DNA from: DASPKS01 sp035628035
GTDB lineage: Bacteria > Bacteroidota > Rhodothermia > Rhodothermales > Rubricoccaceae
Length of the DNA: 24,466 nucleotides
Assembly (NCBI GenBank): GCA_035628035.1
Contig: DASPKS010000262.1
Coordinates: forward strand, 1 to 24,466
Reading direction: 5' to 3'
The translations under genes and the position numbers were made by a program. The notes beneath the pieces were generated by a model that was not told the origin of the DNA, did no database searches, and was given only the letters and a program-made list of their open reading frames with translations. The stretch's first letter is position 1, and the number at the start of each line of letters is the position of its first letter. This document shows positions 15,231 to 24,466 of the stretch, one piece after another.

Positions 15231-18200
15231 TTCCACGAGAGAAGCTTCGAGCAGGCCCGCAAGCGTCTCGATGAGCCGGTCGGGCCGAACGGGCCGGTGG
15301 AGGTGGGCGTCGAATCCAGGGGGCAAGGGGCTGCCTTCGGTCGGCCGGTCGTGGAGGAGCACCAGGGGGACGGCGCCGTAGCCCGGGAGGGCCCGCAGGG
15401 CCTCGGCCGCGCGGCGCTCGTCCTCCGGCCGCTCTAGCGGCTCCCCGATGAGGACGGCGTCGAAGGCCGTATCGCGGGCGTGGGCAAGGGCCTCGTCGAG
15501 CGTCGTCGCGCTGCTGAGGGCCACGCCGGGACTGAGCGCACGGCGGACCTCCGCCTGTCCGTCGGCGCTGGGATCCAGCAGGAGCACGCGGGCTCCGCCG
15601 AGGACTGCGGGCGCCGTGTGGGCGTCTACCCCGTTGGTAGAGGAAGGCCCCGCTCCGTTCTCCGCGAATCGTGGCAAGGTGACCTCGAACATAGTGCCCT
15701 CACCGAGCGCGCTCTCCACGCGGACGCGCCCGTGCAGGAGCGCCACGACCCGCTGCACGATGGCGAGGCCGAGCCCGCTCCCCTCGTGCGTGCGGCCGTA
15801 CCCGCTCGACTCCTGGCGGAACGCCTCGAAGAGGTACGGGAGGAACTCCGGGCTGATCCCCCGGCCCGTATCGCGCACAGTCACGACGGCCTTGTGGTCG
15901 GTGCCGTCGAGGAGCACGGTGACGCCGCCCGCCTCGGTGAACTTGATGGCGTTCGAAATAAGGTTGATGAGGATGCGCTCGAGGGCATACTGGTCGATCG
16001 TAGCCGGGAGCGCGCGCCCTTCCGGGAGCACCGTGAGGAACAGCCCCTTCTCCTCGGCAAGAGGCCGGAGCATCGCCGCCACGTCATTCGCGACGTGGGC
16101 GACGTCGAGCGCTTGCGGGTGGAGTTCCACCATCCCCGCCTGGAGCCGCGCCATGTCGAGGAGGGCGTTGACGGTGTCGAGGAGGCGGCGCCCGCTCCGG
16201 TGGATGGCCTCCCCTACCTGCCGCTGCTCGGGATCCCCCTCCTCGACGAGGAGTGAGGAGAAGCCTAGGATGGCGGTGAGGGGGGTGCGCAGCTCGTGGC
16301 TCGTGTTGGCGAGGAGCTCGTCCTTGAGGCGGCCGGCTTGGCGGAGGCGCTCGTTGGTCTCGGCCAGGCGCGCGTTCATCCGCCCGAGGCGCTGGTTCAC
16401 CATACGCTCGCGCTCGTGCGTCCGCCGGTGGAACCGGAGCCGCCACGCGCTCACTCCCCACACGACGATGCCCAGGAGGGCGGCGTACGCGAGGTACGCC
16501 CAGAGCGTCCGGTACCAGGGCGGCGCCACGCCGAAGGCGTACGTGGCCTCCTCGCTAACGACGCCCTGCGCGTTCCTAGCGCGCACGCGGAACCGGTAGT
16601 GGCCGCTCTCCGGGAGGTTCGTGTACTCCGCCCACGTTTCCGGCGACCACGGCGACCACGCCCGGTCGAACCCCTCCAGGAGGTACTGGTACTCGACGGG
16701 CCCCCCGCTGAAGGCGGGGGCGGCGAAGGTGAACCGGAGCGCGTTCTCCTCGAAGCCCAGCGCCAGCCGCTCGCGCGGGGACTGGTCGGCGGCGATGGCC
16801 TCGGCCCCGAACGTCCCCCCGAAGCGGACGCGGTGGTCCCGGTCCTCCACGCGGCGGACGAGCGCGCGGTACGGCGCATCGTACGGCTTCCGGACACGCG
16901 GATCGTACCGGAGGAGCCCGTCCTCCGTCCCCAGCCAGACGACGCCGTTCGCGGCTTCGTATGCCATCTCCACGCGGCTGCTCAGGCGTGAGAGCGCGGG
17001 CGGGGTCTGCTCCTGCCACCCCCCGCTCGTGGCCGGCCGGTAGCCCCGGACAGTGTGGCCCGAGAGCACCCAGAACCCGCCGTCTTTCCGGGCCGCAACG
17101 GTGTAGTTGCCGGCCAGGGTGCGGAGCCGGGCGAAGCGGGCGGCCGGCACGAAACGGCCCTCTCCGGCGGCATCTTCCCGCCATGCGTAAGCGCCCGCAC
17201 GGGTCATGAATATCAGCCCGCCGCCGAGCGCCGTCGCGTGGACCGTTCCGAGCGGGAGCCCGCGTTCGGGACCGAAGGTGATGCTCCCAGCCCCCGGGTT
17301 CGCGGGGTCGAGCCGGGTCACGCCGCCTCCGAAGAGAGCCACCCACAGCCGGCCCTCCGCGTCCTCTTCCATGGAGCGAACCTCCCCGAGCGCCCCCGAG
17401 AACCGGTGTACCTCCCGCCAGCCCATGGGTGTGCGCTCAAGCACGACGAGCCCGTCTTTGAGCCCTACGTAGATCCATCCTGGGCGATTCGGCGAGCGGT
17501 AGAGGGAGAACGCCTTGTCTTCGAGGACGCGTTGGGCGCCCGAAGCTTCGACGGCAAACACCCCATCGTTGGAGGCCACGAGAAGCTGTGGGGCGAAGTC
17601 CACGATGGCCCACGTCTGCCCCTGCAGGGCAGGCACACGCTCGAAGCGGGCGTACCGCGGCGTGGCTCCTTCGGGACGCGTCGTGCCCGGCACGAACTGG
17701 AACAACCCCGTGGACGTTGCGGCGTAGAGCCGGCCGCTCACCTGGATCACGTCGTAGATGACCCCCTCAAGCCCCTGCGCGTGGCCGAACCGGGTGAGTG
17801 GGCTGAGTGGATCGATCCGGCGGAGGCCGTTCTCGAGGGCGAGCCAGAGCCCTCCGGCCGCATCCTCGTACAGGTCGAGCACCTTGTCGCCTGGGGTTAG
17901 TCCCACGTCCTCGCGGTACACGTGGAGGATGCGCCCCGTGGCGTCGAGGAGGACCACCCCCCCGCCGAAGGTGCCGATCGCATACACGTCCGAGCCCCCG
18001 GGGGCGTGCTCCAGCCGGACGGCGCGGTAGGGCCGGTAGGTAGCGAGGTAGCCGTCGGCCTCGGTGGGGAGGGGGGTGGCCCCTTGTGCGGTGAGCAGGA
18101 AGAATCCCTGCGAGCGTGTCCCGGCAAGCAGACCGCCCGGGTGAGGGAGCAGGGCGAAGATGGGCTCGGCGGTGAAGCGCTCGCCCCCCGGCACCGGCAC

Positions 18201-18794
18201 CAGCCGATCTCCCCGCATCTCCTGGAGCCCCACGCTGTCCTCGCGGACGAAGTACCGGTCGCCGATGCGGAACGCGTTGTGGAAACGCGTCGCGGAGGTC
18301 CATACCCGGAAGCGCCGGCCGTCCCAGCGGAGGAGGTAGCGGTGGGACTGGAAGTAGACGCCGTCGCGCCGCACGGTCGTACTCCATACGTCCGTGAAGT
18401 CGCGGGCCGAGGGGGGCAGTCGGCGGCGGAGGCTCACGTAGCGGAGGCGGCCCAGCGTGTCGGGCGCGAGGAATCCGACCTCGCGGACCCCCCCGACGAA
18501 CACCTGCCCCCGCCCATCTACCGCCAGCGACCGCACCATCTGCGCGCGGTCCTCCGGCATCGCCATCGCCCGCCAGCTCCGGCCGTCGAACTCGAGTATC
18601 CCGTAGGTATTGGCGGCGTAGATGAGCCCTCGGGCATCCTGGACGACCGACCAGTTCTGCCCGTGCAGCGCGTACGCGCCGGGGGCGAAGTAACGAACGA
18701 ACGCGGGCGCCCCCTCCTCCGAATGGGTGACTGGCTGAGCCGCCGCGGGGGCCGCCCAGACCACGAGGACGAACAAGAAGGAGGACGCGCGCAC
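15228..18794 (-). CDS. hybrid sensor histidine kinase with periplasmic beta-propeller, Y_Y_Y domain and degenerate receiver (1188 aa)
   Basis: A membrane sensor kinase. Residues 1-20 form a signal peptide. About 40-640 carry two-component-propeller repeats (ENGLRRIDP, DGVFAVEA, EDAEGRLWVALFGGGVTRLDP, ANGVVWLGTEDGLLRYDP). A Y_Y_Y domain spans 690-756 (EYQYLLEGFDRAWSPW), and one transmembrane helix lies near 762-783. Cytoplasmic parts are a coiled-coil linker (784-822), the HisKA H-box TSHELRTPLT with His833, the HATPase N-box around Asn948, DTGRG at 975-979 and GSGLGL at 1005-1010. The C-terminal receiver (about 1067-1188) has Gly1117 where the phospho-Asp should be, His1148 for Thr/Ser and Arg1167 for Lys. 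No output HTH domain follows, unlike typical Bacteroides hybrid regulators. The start is a GTG (18794) that opens the signal peptide; no in-frame ATG fits. It is divergent from a small repeat peptide gene. Confidence 0.93.
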   Translation of the reverse strand: MRASSFLFVLVVWAAPAAAQPVTHSEEGAPAFVRYFAPGAYALHGQNWSVVQDARGLIYAANTYGILEFDGRSWRAMAMPEDRAQMVRSLAVDGRGQVFVGGVREVGFLAPDTLGRLRYVSLRRRLPPSARDFTDVWSTTVRRDGVYFQSHRYLLRWDGRRFRVWTSATRFHNAFRIGDRYFVREDSVGLQEMRGDRLVPVPGGERFTAEPIFALLPHPGGLLAGTRSQGFFLLTAQGATPLPTEADGYLATYRPYRAVRLEHAPGGSDVYAIGTFGGGVVLLDATGRILHVYREDVGLTPGDKVLDLYEDAAGGLWLALENGLRRIDPLSPLTRFGHAQGLEGVIYDVIQVSGRLYAATSTGLFQFVPGTTRPEGATPRYARFERVPALQGQTWAIVDFAPQLLVASNDGVFAVEASGAQRVLEDKAFSLYRSPNRPGWIYVGLKDGLVVLERTPMGWREVHRFSGALGEVRSMEEDAEGRLWVALFGGGVTRLDPANPGAGSITFGPERGLPLGTVHATALGGGLIFMTRAGAYAWREDAAGEGRFVPAARFARLRTLAGNYTVAARKDGGFWVLSGHTVRGYRPATSGGWQEQTPPALSRLSSRVEMAYEAANGVVWLGTEDGLLRYDPRVRKPYDAPYRALVRRVEDRDHRVRFGGTFGAEAIAADQSPRERLALGFEENALRFTFAAPAFSGGPVEYQYLLEGFDRAWSPWSPETWAEYTNLPESGHYRFRVRARNAQGVVSEEATYAFGVAPPWYRTLWAYLAYAALLGIVVWGVSAWRLRFHRRTHERERMVNQRLGRMNARLAETNERLRQAGRLKDELLANTSHELRTPLTAILGFSSLLVEEGDPEQRQVGEAIHRSGRRLLDTVNALLDMARLQAGMVELHPQALDVAHVANDVAAMLRPLAEEKGLFLTVLPEGRALPATIDQYALERILINLISNAIKFTEAGGVTVLLDGTDHKAVVTVRDTGRGISPEFLPYLFEAFRQESSGYGRTHEGSGLGLAIVQRVVALLHGRVRVESALGEGTMFEVTLPRFAENGAGPSSTNGVDAHTAPAVLGGARVLLLDPSADGQAEVRRALSPGVALSSATTLDEALAHARDTAFDAVLIGEPLERPEDERRAAEALRALPGYGAVPLVLLHDRPTEGSPLPPGFDAHLHRPVRPDRLIETLAGLLEASLVE

Positions 18795-18946
18795 CGACCC
18801 GGGGTGATCCCGACGTGAGGGGTATCGGCCGGTTCGGAAGGCGTTTAATCCACCCCGGGCGAGGTCTTTCGGCCTCTTGCTAAGCCGCTTCCCGATTACC
18901 TACCCCGTATGTTGATCGGGAGCACCACAAAGATTCGAAGCGGAAC

Positions 18947-18975
18947 TTGATCGTTCCTGGAGAGGTGGTTATACT
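18947..18975 (+). promoter_or_regulatory. sigma-70-like promoter of the small repeat peptide gene
   Basis: TTGATC (18947-18952) and TATACT (18970-18975) are separated by exactly 17 bases and stand out in a locally AT-richer stretch of otherwise GC-rich DNA. Transcription would start near 18982, giving a leader of about 19 bases before the ATG at 19001. A second TTGATCG copy lies 35 bases upstream (18912-18918). Confidence 0.6.
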
Positions 18976-19000
18976 GGGCTTACCCCCTTCCCCTACCTGT

Positions 19001-19186
19001 ATGAAGCGACTTCTACTGGCGGCGGCCCTCCTAGCGGCCGCATTCGCGCTCCTGCCGGGCGGCAACGGCTCTGGCTCGGGGGGCACGGGCCCTTCCGGGG
19101 ACACCAACGACATCGTGTATGCCGGCGGTAACGGCTCCGGCTCGGGCGGTACAGGCCCCTCCGGCGATACCAACGACCTCGTCTGA
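19001..19186 (+). CDS. exported small peptide with two tandem 20-residue Gly/Ser-rich repeats (61 aa)
   Basis: The product is a Sec-type signal sequence (MKRLLLAAALLAAAFALLP, 1-19) followed by two copies of a 20-residue unit, GGNGSGSGGTGPSGDTNDxV, at 20-39 and 42-61, joined by Tyr-Ala. The last copy ends at the stop codon. The mature part has no Cys, no aromatic residue apart from Tyr40 and no Lys or Arg; it is flexible and mildly acidic (four Asp). The two copies differ at nine codons synonymously and at one by Ile/Leu, so the peptide sequence appears conserved by selection. The gene has a good promoter and a terminator of its own and lies head-to-head with the propeller sensor kinase gene. 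I do not recognise a family. It could be a signal peptide, a surface or matrix component, or a processed precursor. No modification or export enzymes are adjacent. Confidence 0.75.
   Translation: MKRLLLAAALLAAAFALLPGGNGSGSGGTGPSGDTNDIVYAGGNGSGSGGTGPSGDTNDLV
19058..19183 (+). repeat. tandem 60-base coding repeat in the small peptide gene
   Basis: Copy 1 is 19058-19117 and copy 2 is 19124-19183, separated by the six bases encoding Tyr-Ala. Of 20 aligned codons ten are identical, nine differ only at synonymous third positions and one differs at the first position (ATC/CTC). Confidence 0.9.
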
Positions 19187-19207
19187 GCCCTTGCGGCTCC
19201 GAAACGT

Positions 19208-19245
19208 GAGCGGCGGCACCCAGGGGGGAGCCGCCGCTCTTCGTT

Positions 19246-19247
<2 letters not shown>
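19208..19247 (+). terminator. terminator of the small peptide gene
   Basis: A perfect ten-base inverted repeat (19208-19217 with 19230-19239) is followed by TTCGTTTT. It lies 21 bases after the peptide stop, and the T-run overlaps the nadA stop codon on the other strand. This makes the peptide gene an independent transcription unit. Confidence 0.85.
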
Positions 19248-20277
<1,030 letters not shown>

Positions 20278-20315
20278 GGCGAGAGAACGAGGGCCGGCCG
20301 GTTCCGGTTCGGCCT

Positions 20316-21038
20316 TCAGCCCTCCTTCACCTCGGCCGTCACGTCGTGGAGGGTGCCCCCTTCGAGGCGGAGGACGCGGTCGGCGCGGGCCGCCAGGGCC
20401 GGGTTGTGCGTGACGACCACGAACGCCTGCCCCTGCGTCCGGCTTAGCCGGACGAGCTCGTCGTGGAGGCGCTCGGCGGTCTTCTCGTCGAGGTTGCCGG
20501 TCGGTTCGTCGGCCAGCACGAGGCCGGGGTGGTTCATGAGCGCACGGGCGATGGCGACGCGTTGCTGCTCGCCGCCGGAGAGCTGGGTCGGGCGGTGGTC
20601 GAGGCGGTCACCGAGACCGAGCAGCCGGAGGAGCTCCTCAGCGCGGGGCCGCGCCTCGGCGGGGGTCTGCCGCCCGATGAGCGCGGGCATCTCGACGTTC
20701 TCCAGCGCGGTGAACTCCGGCAGCAGGTGGTGGAACTGGAAGACGAACCCGATGGCGCGGTTGCGGAAGGCCGCCAGCGCCTCATCGTCCTTTGCGAACA
20801 CGTCCTCGCCCCGGTAGCGGACGGTCCCCGCCGTGGGGCGGTCGAGCGCGCCGAGGAGGTGGAGCAGCGTGCTCTTCCCCGTTCCGCTCTCACCCGTGAC
20901 AGCGACGAGCTCGCCCGGCCGCACGGCGAAGTCCACGCCCGAAAGCACGGTGAGGTGGCCCGTGGCGGTGGGGTACTGCTTGGCGAGCCCGCGCGCTTCG
21001 AGGAGCGGCGGCCCGCCCGCGTCGTTCCGGTCGTCCAT
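20316..21038 (-). CDS. lolD: ABC transporter ATP-binding protein, LolD/MacB-type (240 aa)
   Basis: The ATPase subunit of a LolCDE- or MacB-type complex, which acts by mechanotransmission at the inner membrane. Walker A is GESGTGKST (49-57), the Q-loop Gln101 lies in FVFQFHHLLPEFTALENV, the signature LSGGEQQRVAIARAL begins at 153, Walker B is LVLADEPTGNLD (173-184) and the switch His is 211. The FQFHHLLPEFTALENV block and the length are characteristic of LolD. The ATG at 21036-21038 lies five bases after the stop of the sigma-54 activator gene, so they form one operon. No permease partner is adjacent, and LolA lies elsewhere in the window. The ABC family is certain; LolD rather than FtsE/MacB is likely but not proven. 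Confidence 0.88.
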   Translation of the reverse strand: MDDRNDAGGPPLLEARGLAKQYPTATGHLTVLSGVDFAVRPGELVAVTGESGTGKSTLLHLLGALDRPTAGTVRYRGEDVFAKDDEALAAFRNRAIGFVFQFHHLLPEFTALENVEMPALIGRQTPAEARPRAEELLRLLGLGDRLDHRPTQLSGGEQQRVAIARALMNHPGLVLADEPTGNLDEKTAERLHDELVRLSRTQGQAFVVVTHNPALAARADRVLRLEGGTLHDVTAEVKEG

Positions 21039-21043
21039 CGCGC

Positions 21044-22420
<1,377 letters not shown>

Positions 22421-22451
22421 GATGACGGGCGAGGACGGAGGGGCCTCGGAG

Positions 22452-22481
22452 TTTACAACCCCCGGGCGGCCTCGGCTCCAA
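22452..22481 (-). promoter_or_regulatory. possible promoter of the activator-lolD-nadA operon
   Basis: On the minus strand TTGGAG (22481-22476) and TGTAAA (22457-22452) are separated by 18 bases, 31 bases before the ATG and just past the terminator of the upstream TPR gene. Both boxes match the consensus only partly. Confidence 0.25.
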
Positions 22482-22483
22482 CG

Positions 22484-22524
22484 AAAAACCCCGCGACGGA
22501 GGCGGGCTCGGTCGCGGGGTTTTT
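22484..22524 (-). terminator. bidirectional-looking terminator after the TPR gene
   Basis: A perfect 14-base inverted repeat (22484-22497 with 22511-22524) includes five A on one side and five T on the other, so it is a symmetric A-stem-T terminator. It lies 19 bases after the TPR gene stop on the minus strand and separates it from the regulator operon. Confidence 0.88.
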
Positions 22525-22543
22525 GCTCAGGGCGGCGCGGCGC

Positions 22544-23257
22544 TTACTCGGCGTTGAGCGGGGCCTGCGCCTCCATGCGAGCGCGGTGCATCGCGGCCAT
22601 CTGTGCGACGGGCGACTCGGCGTAGTCCTCGTCGATGGCGTCGTAGGCGCGGCGCGCGGCGTCCCACTGCTGCGCCGCCTCGTAGTTGCGCGCGGCCGCC
22701 ATGAGGTAGTCCGGCGCCGAGGCGATGCTCTCGAAGGCGCCGGCGGCCCGCTCGAACAGCTCGGCCGCGCGGGCGTGCTCGCCCTGCTGCTCGTAGACGG
22801 CGGCCTGCCCCGCCAGCGCGCTCGCGCCGAGGAGGTCGTCCTCGCCGTCGTAGCGCTGGAAGTAGCGGAGGGCCTGGTCGTAGCGGCCGAGCTGGAAGAG
22901 GGCGTCGGCGGCGTAGAACGTGGCGAGGTTGCCGGTCTGGGTGGAGCCGTAGTCCTCGGCGATGCGGAGGAGGCCGGGCTGCCCGCCCGCGCCGTCGAGC
23001 GCCGCCTCGTACTGCCCCTGCTCGTAGGCCGTCAGCACGCCGCCGAGCCGCTCGGCGGCGGCCTCGTTGCGGCCGTTCTGCCACGCGCGGTAGCCGATGA
23101 GGCCGGCGATGACGGCGAGCACGGCGAGGGCCGACCCGATGAGGAGCGTCCGGTGCTCCTCGTAGAACGTCAGCGAGCGCGCGGTGGCGGTAGCGAGCTG
23201 GTCCTCGCGCAGCTCGTGGCGGCGGCTCACCGGCCGCGGGGCTTTCAGCATCGACAT
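22544..23257 (-). CDS. membrane-anchored TPR protein, YfgM-like architecture (237 aa)
   Basis: A basic N-terminus (1-35) is followed by one transmembrane helix at about 37-57 (LLIGSALAVLAVIAGLIGYRAW). A helical region with TPR-like repeats follows (GNLATFYAADALFQLGRYDQAL at 109-130, ALAGQAAVYEQQGEHARAAELFERA at 147-171, and a third around 185-210). The layout of a short cytoplasmic tail, one helix and a periplasmic TPR resembles YfgM, an ancillary SecYEG/periplasmic chaperone factor, but sequence identity cannot be judged here. The ATG at 23255-23257 is used; another ATG two codons later is equally possible. Upstream, TTGCGG and TATCTT on the minus strand could be its promoter. Divergent from GAPDH. 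Confidence 0.85.
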   Translation of the reverse strand: MSMLKAPRPVSRRHELREDQLATATARSLTFYEEHRTLLIGSALAVLAVIAGLIGYRAWQNGRNEAAAERLGGVLTAYEQGQYEAALDGAGGQPGLLRIAEDYGSTQTGNLATFYAADALFQLGRYDQALRYFQRYDGEDDLLGASALAGQAAVYEQQGEHARAAELFERAAGAFESIASAPDYLMAAARNYEAAQQWDAARRAYDAIDEDYAESPVAQMAAMHRARMEAQAPLNAE

Positions 23258-23325
23258 CGGTCTGGGTCTCGCGTAGGCGGGTCGTTAAGGGCGCGGGGCT
23301 CCGCCGTGAACAAAAGAAGCCGGGC

Positions 23326-23355
23326 AAGATAGACCCCCCTCCGACGGGGCCGCAA
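23326..23355 (-). promoter_or_regulatory. weak candidate promoter of the TPR gene
   Basis: Minus-strand TTGCGG (23355-23350) and TATCTT (23331-23326) are separated by 18 bases, about 70 bases before the TPR start, inside the 255-base divergent region shared with GAPDH. That region holds no other gene or clear GAPDH promoter that I can see. Confidence 0.2.
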
Positions 23356-23512
23356 TCGAAAAGCCCGCGCGGAAGTCCGCGCTCGGAGCGGCACGGCGGC
23401 TTTTGCGCGCGATTTCACCGAACCCCGCCGCGCGCGATGCGTGGCCCCTCCGTAATGTCGCCAGCGGCCCCGCGGCCCCTCTCGTCCCCTCCCCTTCCAG
23501 CTCCCCCTCCCT

Positions 23513-24466
23513 ATGGCGATCAAGATCGGGATCAACGGCTTCGGGCGCATCGGGCGCCTCGTCTTCCGGGCCATCCTCGAACGCGGCGACCAGGACGAGT
23601 TCGACGTCGTCGCCGTGAACGACCTCACCGACGCGGGCACGCTCGCCCACCTCTTCAAGTACGACTCCGTCCACGGCCGCTTCCCCGGCGAGGTCTCGGT
23701 CGACGGCGACCACCTCGTCGTCAACGGCGACCGGTTCCGCGTGCTCTCCGAGAAGGACCCGGCGAAGCTGCCCTGGAGCGAGCTCGGCGCCGAGGTGGTC
23801 ATCGAGTCGACCGGCCTCTTCACGGCGCGCGAGAAGGCGGCGCTCCACCTCCAGGGCGGCGCCAAGAAGGTGATCATCTCGGCCCCCGCCAAGGGCGACG
23901 TCGACGCCACCATCGTGATGGGTGTCAACGACGACACGCTCACGGGGAACGAGGAGGTGGTCTCGAACGCCTCGTGCACGACGAACTGCCTCGCCCCGAT
24001 GGTGAAGGTGCTCGACGACGCCTTCGGCGTGGAGACCGGCTACATGACGACGGTCCACGCCTACACGGCCGACCAGAACCTCCAGGACGCCCCCCACAAG
24101 GACCTCCGCCGCGCCCGCGCCGCCGCCCTCTCCATCGTCCCTACCTCGACCGGCGCGGCCAAGGCGCTCGGCCTCGTGATCCCGTCCATGAAGGGGAAGC
24201 TCGACGGGTTCGCCCTCCGCGTGCCCGTGCCCGACGGCTCCGTGACGGACTTCACGGCCATCGTGCGCCGCGAAACGACCGTCGAGGAGATCAACGCCGC
24301 CTACCGGGCCGCCGCCGAAGGCCCTATGAAGGGCATCCTCGAATACACCGAAGACGAGATCGTCTCGGCGGACATCGTCCACAACCCGCACTCGTGCATC
24401 TTCGACGCGCAGAGCACGGCGGTGATGGGCAACCTCGTCAAGGTCGTCGGCTGGTACGACAACGAG
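23513..24466 (+). CDS. gap: type I glyceraldehyde-3-phosphate dehydrogenase, truncated by the right edge (318 aa visible)
   Basis: Oxidises and phosphorylates glyceraldehyde-3-phosphate to 1,3-bisphosphoglycerate in glycolysis. The NAD-binding motif INGFGRIGR is at 7-15, and VAVNDLTD keeps the acidic residues expected for NAD preference. The catalytic block SNASCTTNCLAP is followed by the usual VHAYTADQNLQDAPHKDLRRARAA region with the conserved His. The C-terminal WYDNE appears just before the window ends, so only about 15-20 residues are missing. The ATG at 23513 is the family-typical start (MAIKIGINGFG). The frame is open to base 24466 without a stop. Whether this is the catabolic or anabolic isozyme cannot be told fully, but the sequence looks glycolytic. 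Confidence 0.97.
   Translation, partial: MAIKIGINGFGRIGRLVFRAILERGDQDEFDVVAVNDLTDAGTLAHLFKYDSVHGRFPGEVSVDGDHLVVNGDRFRVLSEKDPAKLPWSELGAEVVIESTGLFTAREKAALHLQGGAKKVIISAPAKGDVDATIVMGVNDDTLTGNEEVVSNASCTTNCLAPMVKVLDDAFGVETGYMTTVHAYTADQNLQDAPHKDLRRARAAALSIVPTSTGAAKALGLVIPSMKGKLDGFALRVPVPDGSVTDFTAIVRRETTVEEINAAYRAAAEGPMKGILEYTEDEIVSADIVHNPHSCIFDAQSTAVMGNLVKVVGWYDNE

Noticed and set aside
19001..19060. Reading the peptide as a double-glycine leader bacteriocin precursor
   Set aside because: The segment before Gly-Gly is a strongly hydrophobic Sec-type signal rather than an amphipathic double-glycine leader, and no peptidase-containing transporter or modification enzyme is near.
23258..23512. Possible small gene or RNA in the 255-base gap before GAPDH
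   Set aside because: No open frame with a plausible start other than shadows running into GAPDH, and no tRNA-like or conserved RNA fold that I could recognise by eye.

Overview
The window is about 24.5 kb of densely packed, high-GC chromosomal DNA from a Gram-negative bacterium. Most likely it belongs to the Rhodothermota/Bacteroidota side of the tree (Salinibacter-, Rhodothermus- or Rubricoccus-like). This is inferred from the mix of families: a VCBS-repeat surface protein with a FlgD-like/type IX-style C-terminal domain, a propeller-type hybrid histidine kinase, an M1 peptidase with the GMEHQ variant, many short lipoproteins, outer-membrane lipid A and Lol lipoprotein machinery, and starts without obvious Shine-Dalgarno sequences. 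No rRNA, tRNA, CRISPR array, insertion sequence, integrase or prophage gene was seen. No gene-free stretch exceeds 300 bases.

Layout, left to right. The minus strand of 1-5154 carries a clipped gene, a lipoprotein, a seven-repeat VCBS/FG-GAP surface protein, an M1 peptidase and a lipoprotein three bases upstream of the peptidase. From 5228 an LpxR-type lipid A deacylase runs on the plus strand and converges on metG. metG is divergent from an FKBP-type prolyl isomerase lipoprotein. A T-tailed hairpin separates that gene from the converging recQ, and another separates recQ from a C2-like lipoprotein. On the plus strand, a divergent HisA-like gene is coupled by an ATGA overlap to a two-helix membrane protein. 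That gene ends tail-to-tail, overlapping by 4 bases, with a YpsA/molybdenum-carrier-like gene. A small heat-shock protein and LolA follow on the plus strand.

From 15228 to 18794 the minus strand encodes a 1188-residue hybrid sensor kinase whose C-terminal receiver has lost its key residues. Divergent from it, with its own near-consensus promoter and terminator, is a 61-residue exported peptide made of a signal sequence and two nearly identical 20-residue Gly/Ser repeats. The repeats differ in DNA almost only at synonymous positions. This is the most novel-looking item in the window. After it, nadA, a LolD-type ATPase and an NtrX/NtrC-type sigma-54 activator form a probable minus-strand operon (activator first). 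A TPR membrane protein lies upstream behind a terminator. A glycolytic GAPDH starts at 23513 and runs off the right edge.

Most genes are housekeeping or envelope genes: translation, recombination, NAD synthesis, glycolysis, lipoprotein sorting and periplasmic folding. The accessory interest lies in the peptide/sensor-kinase pair, the divergent HisA paralogue and the envelope proteins of unknown role.
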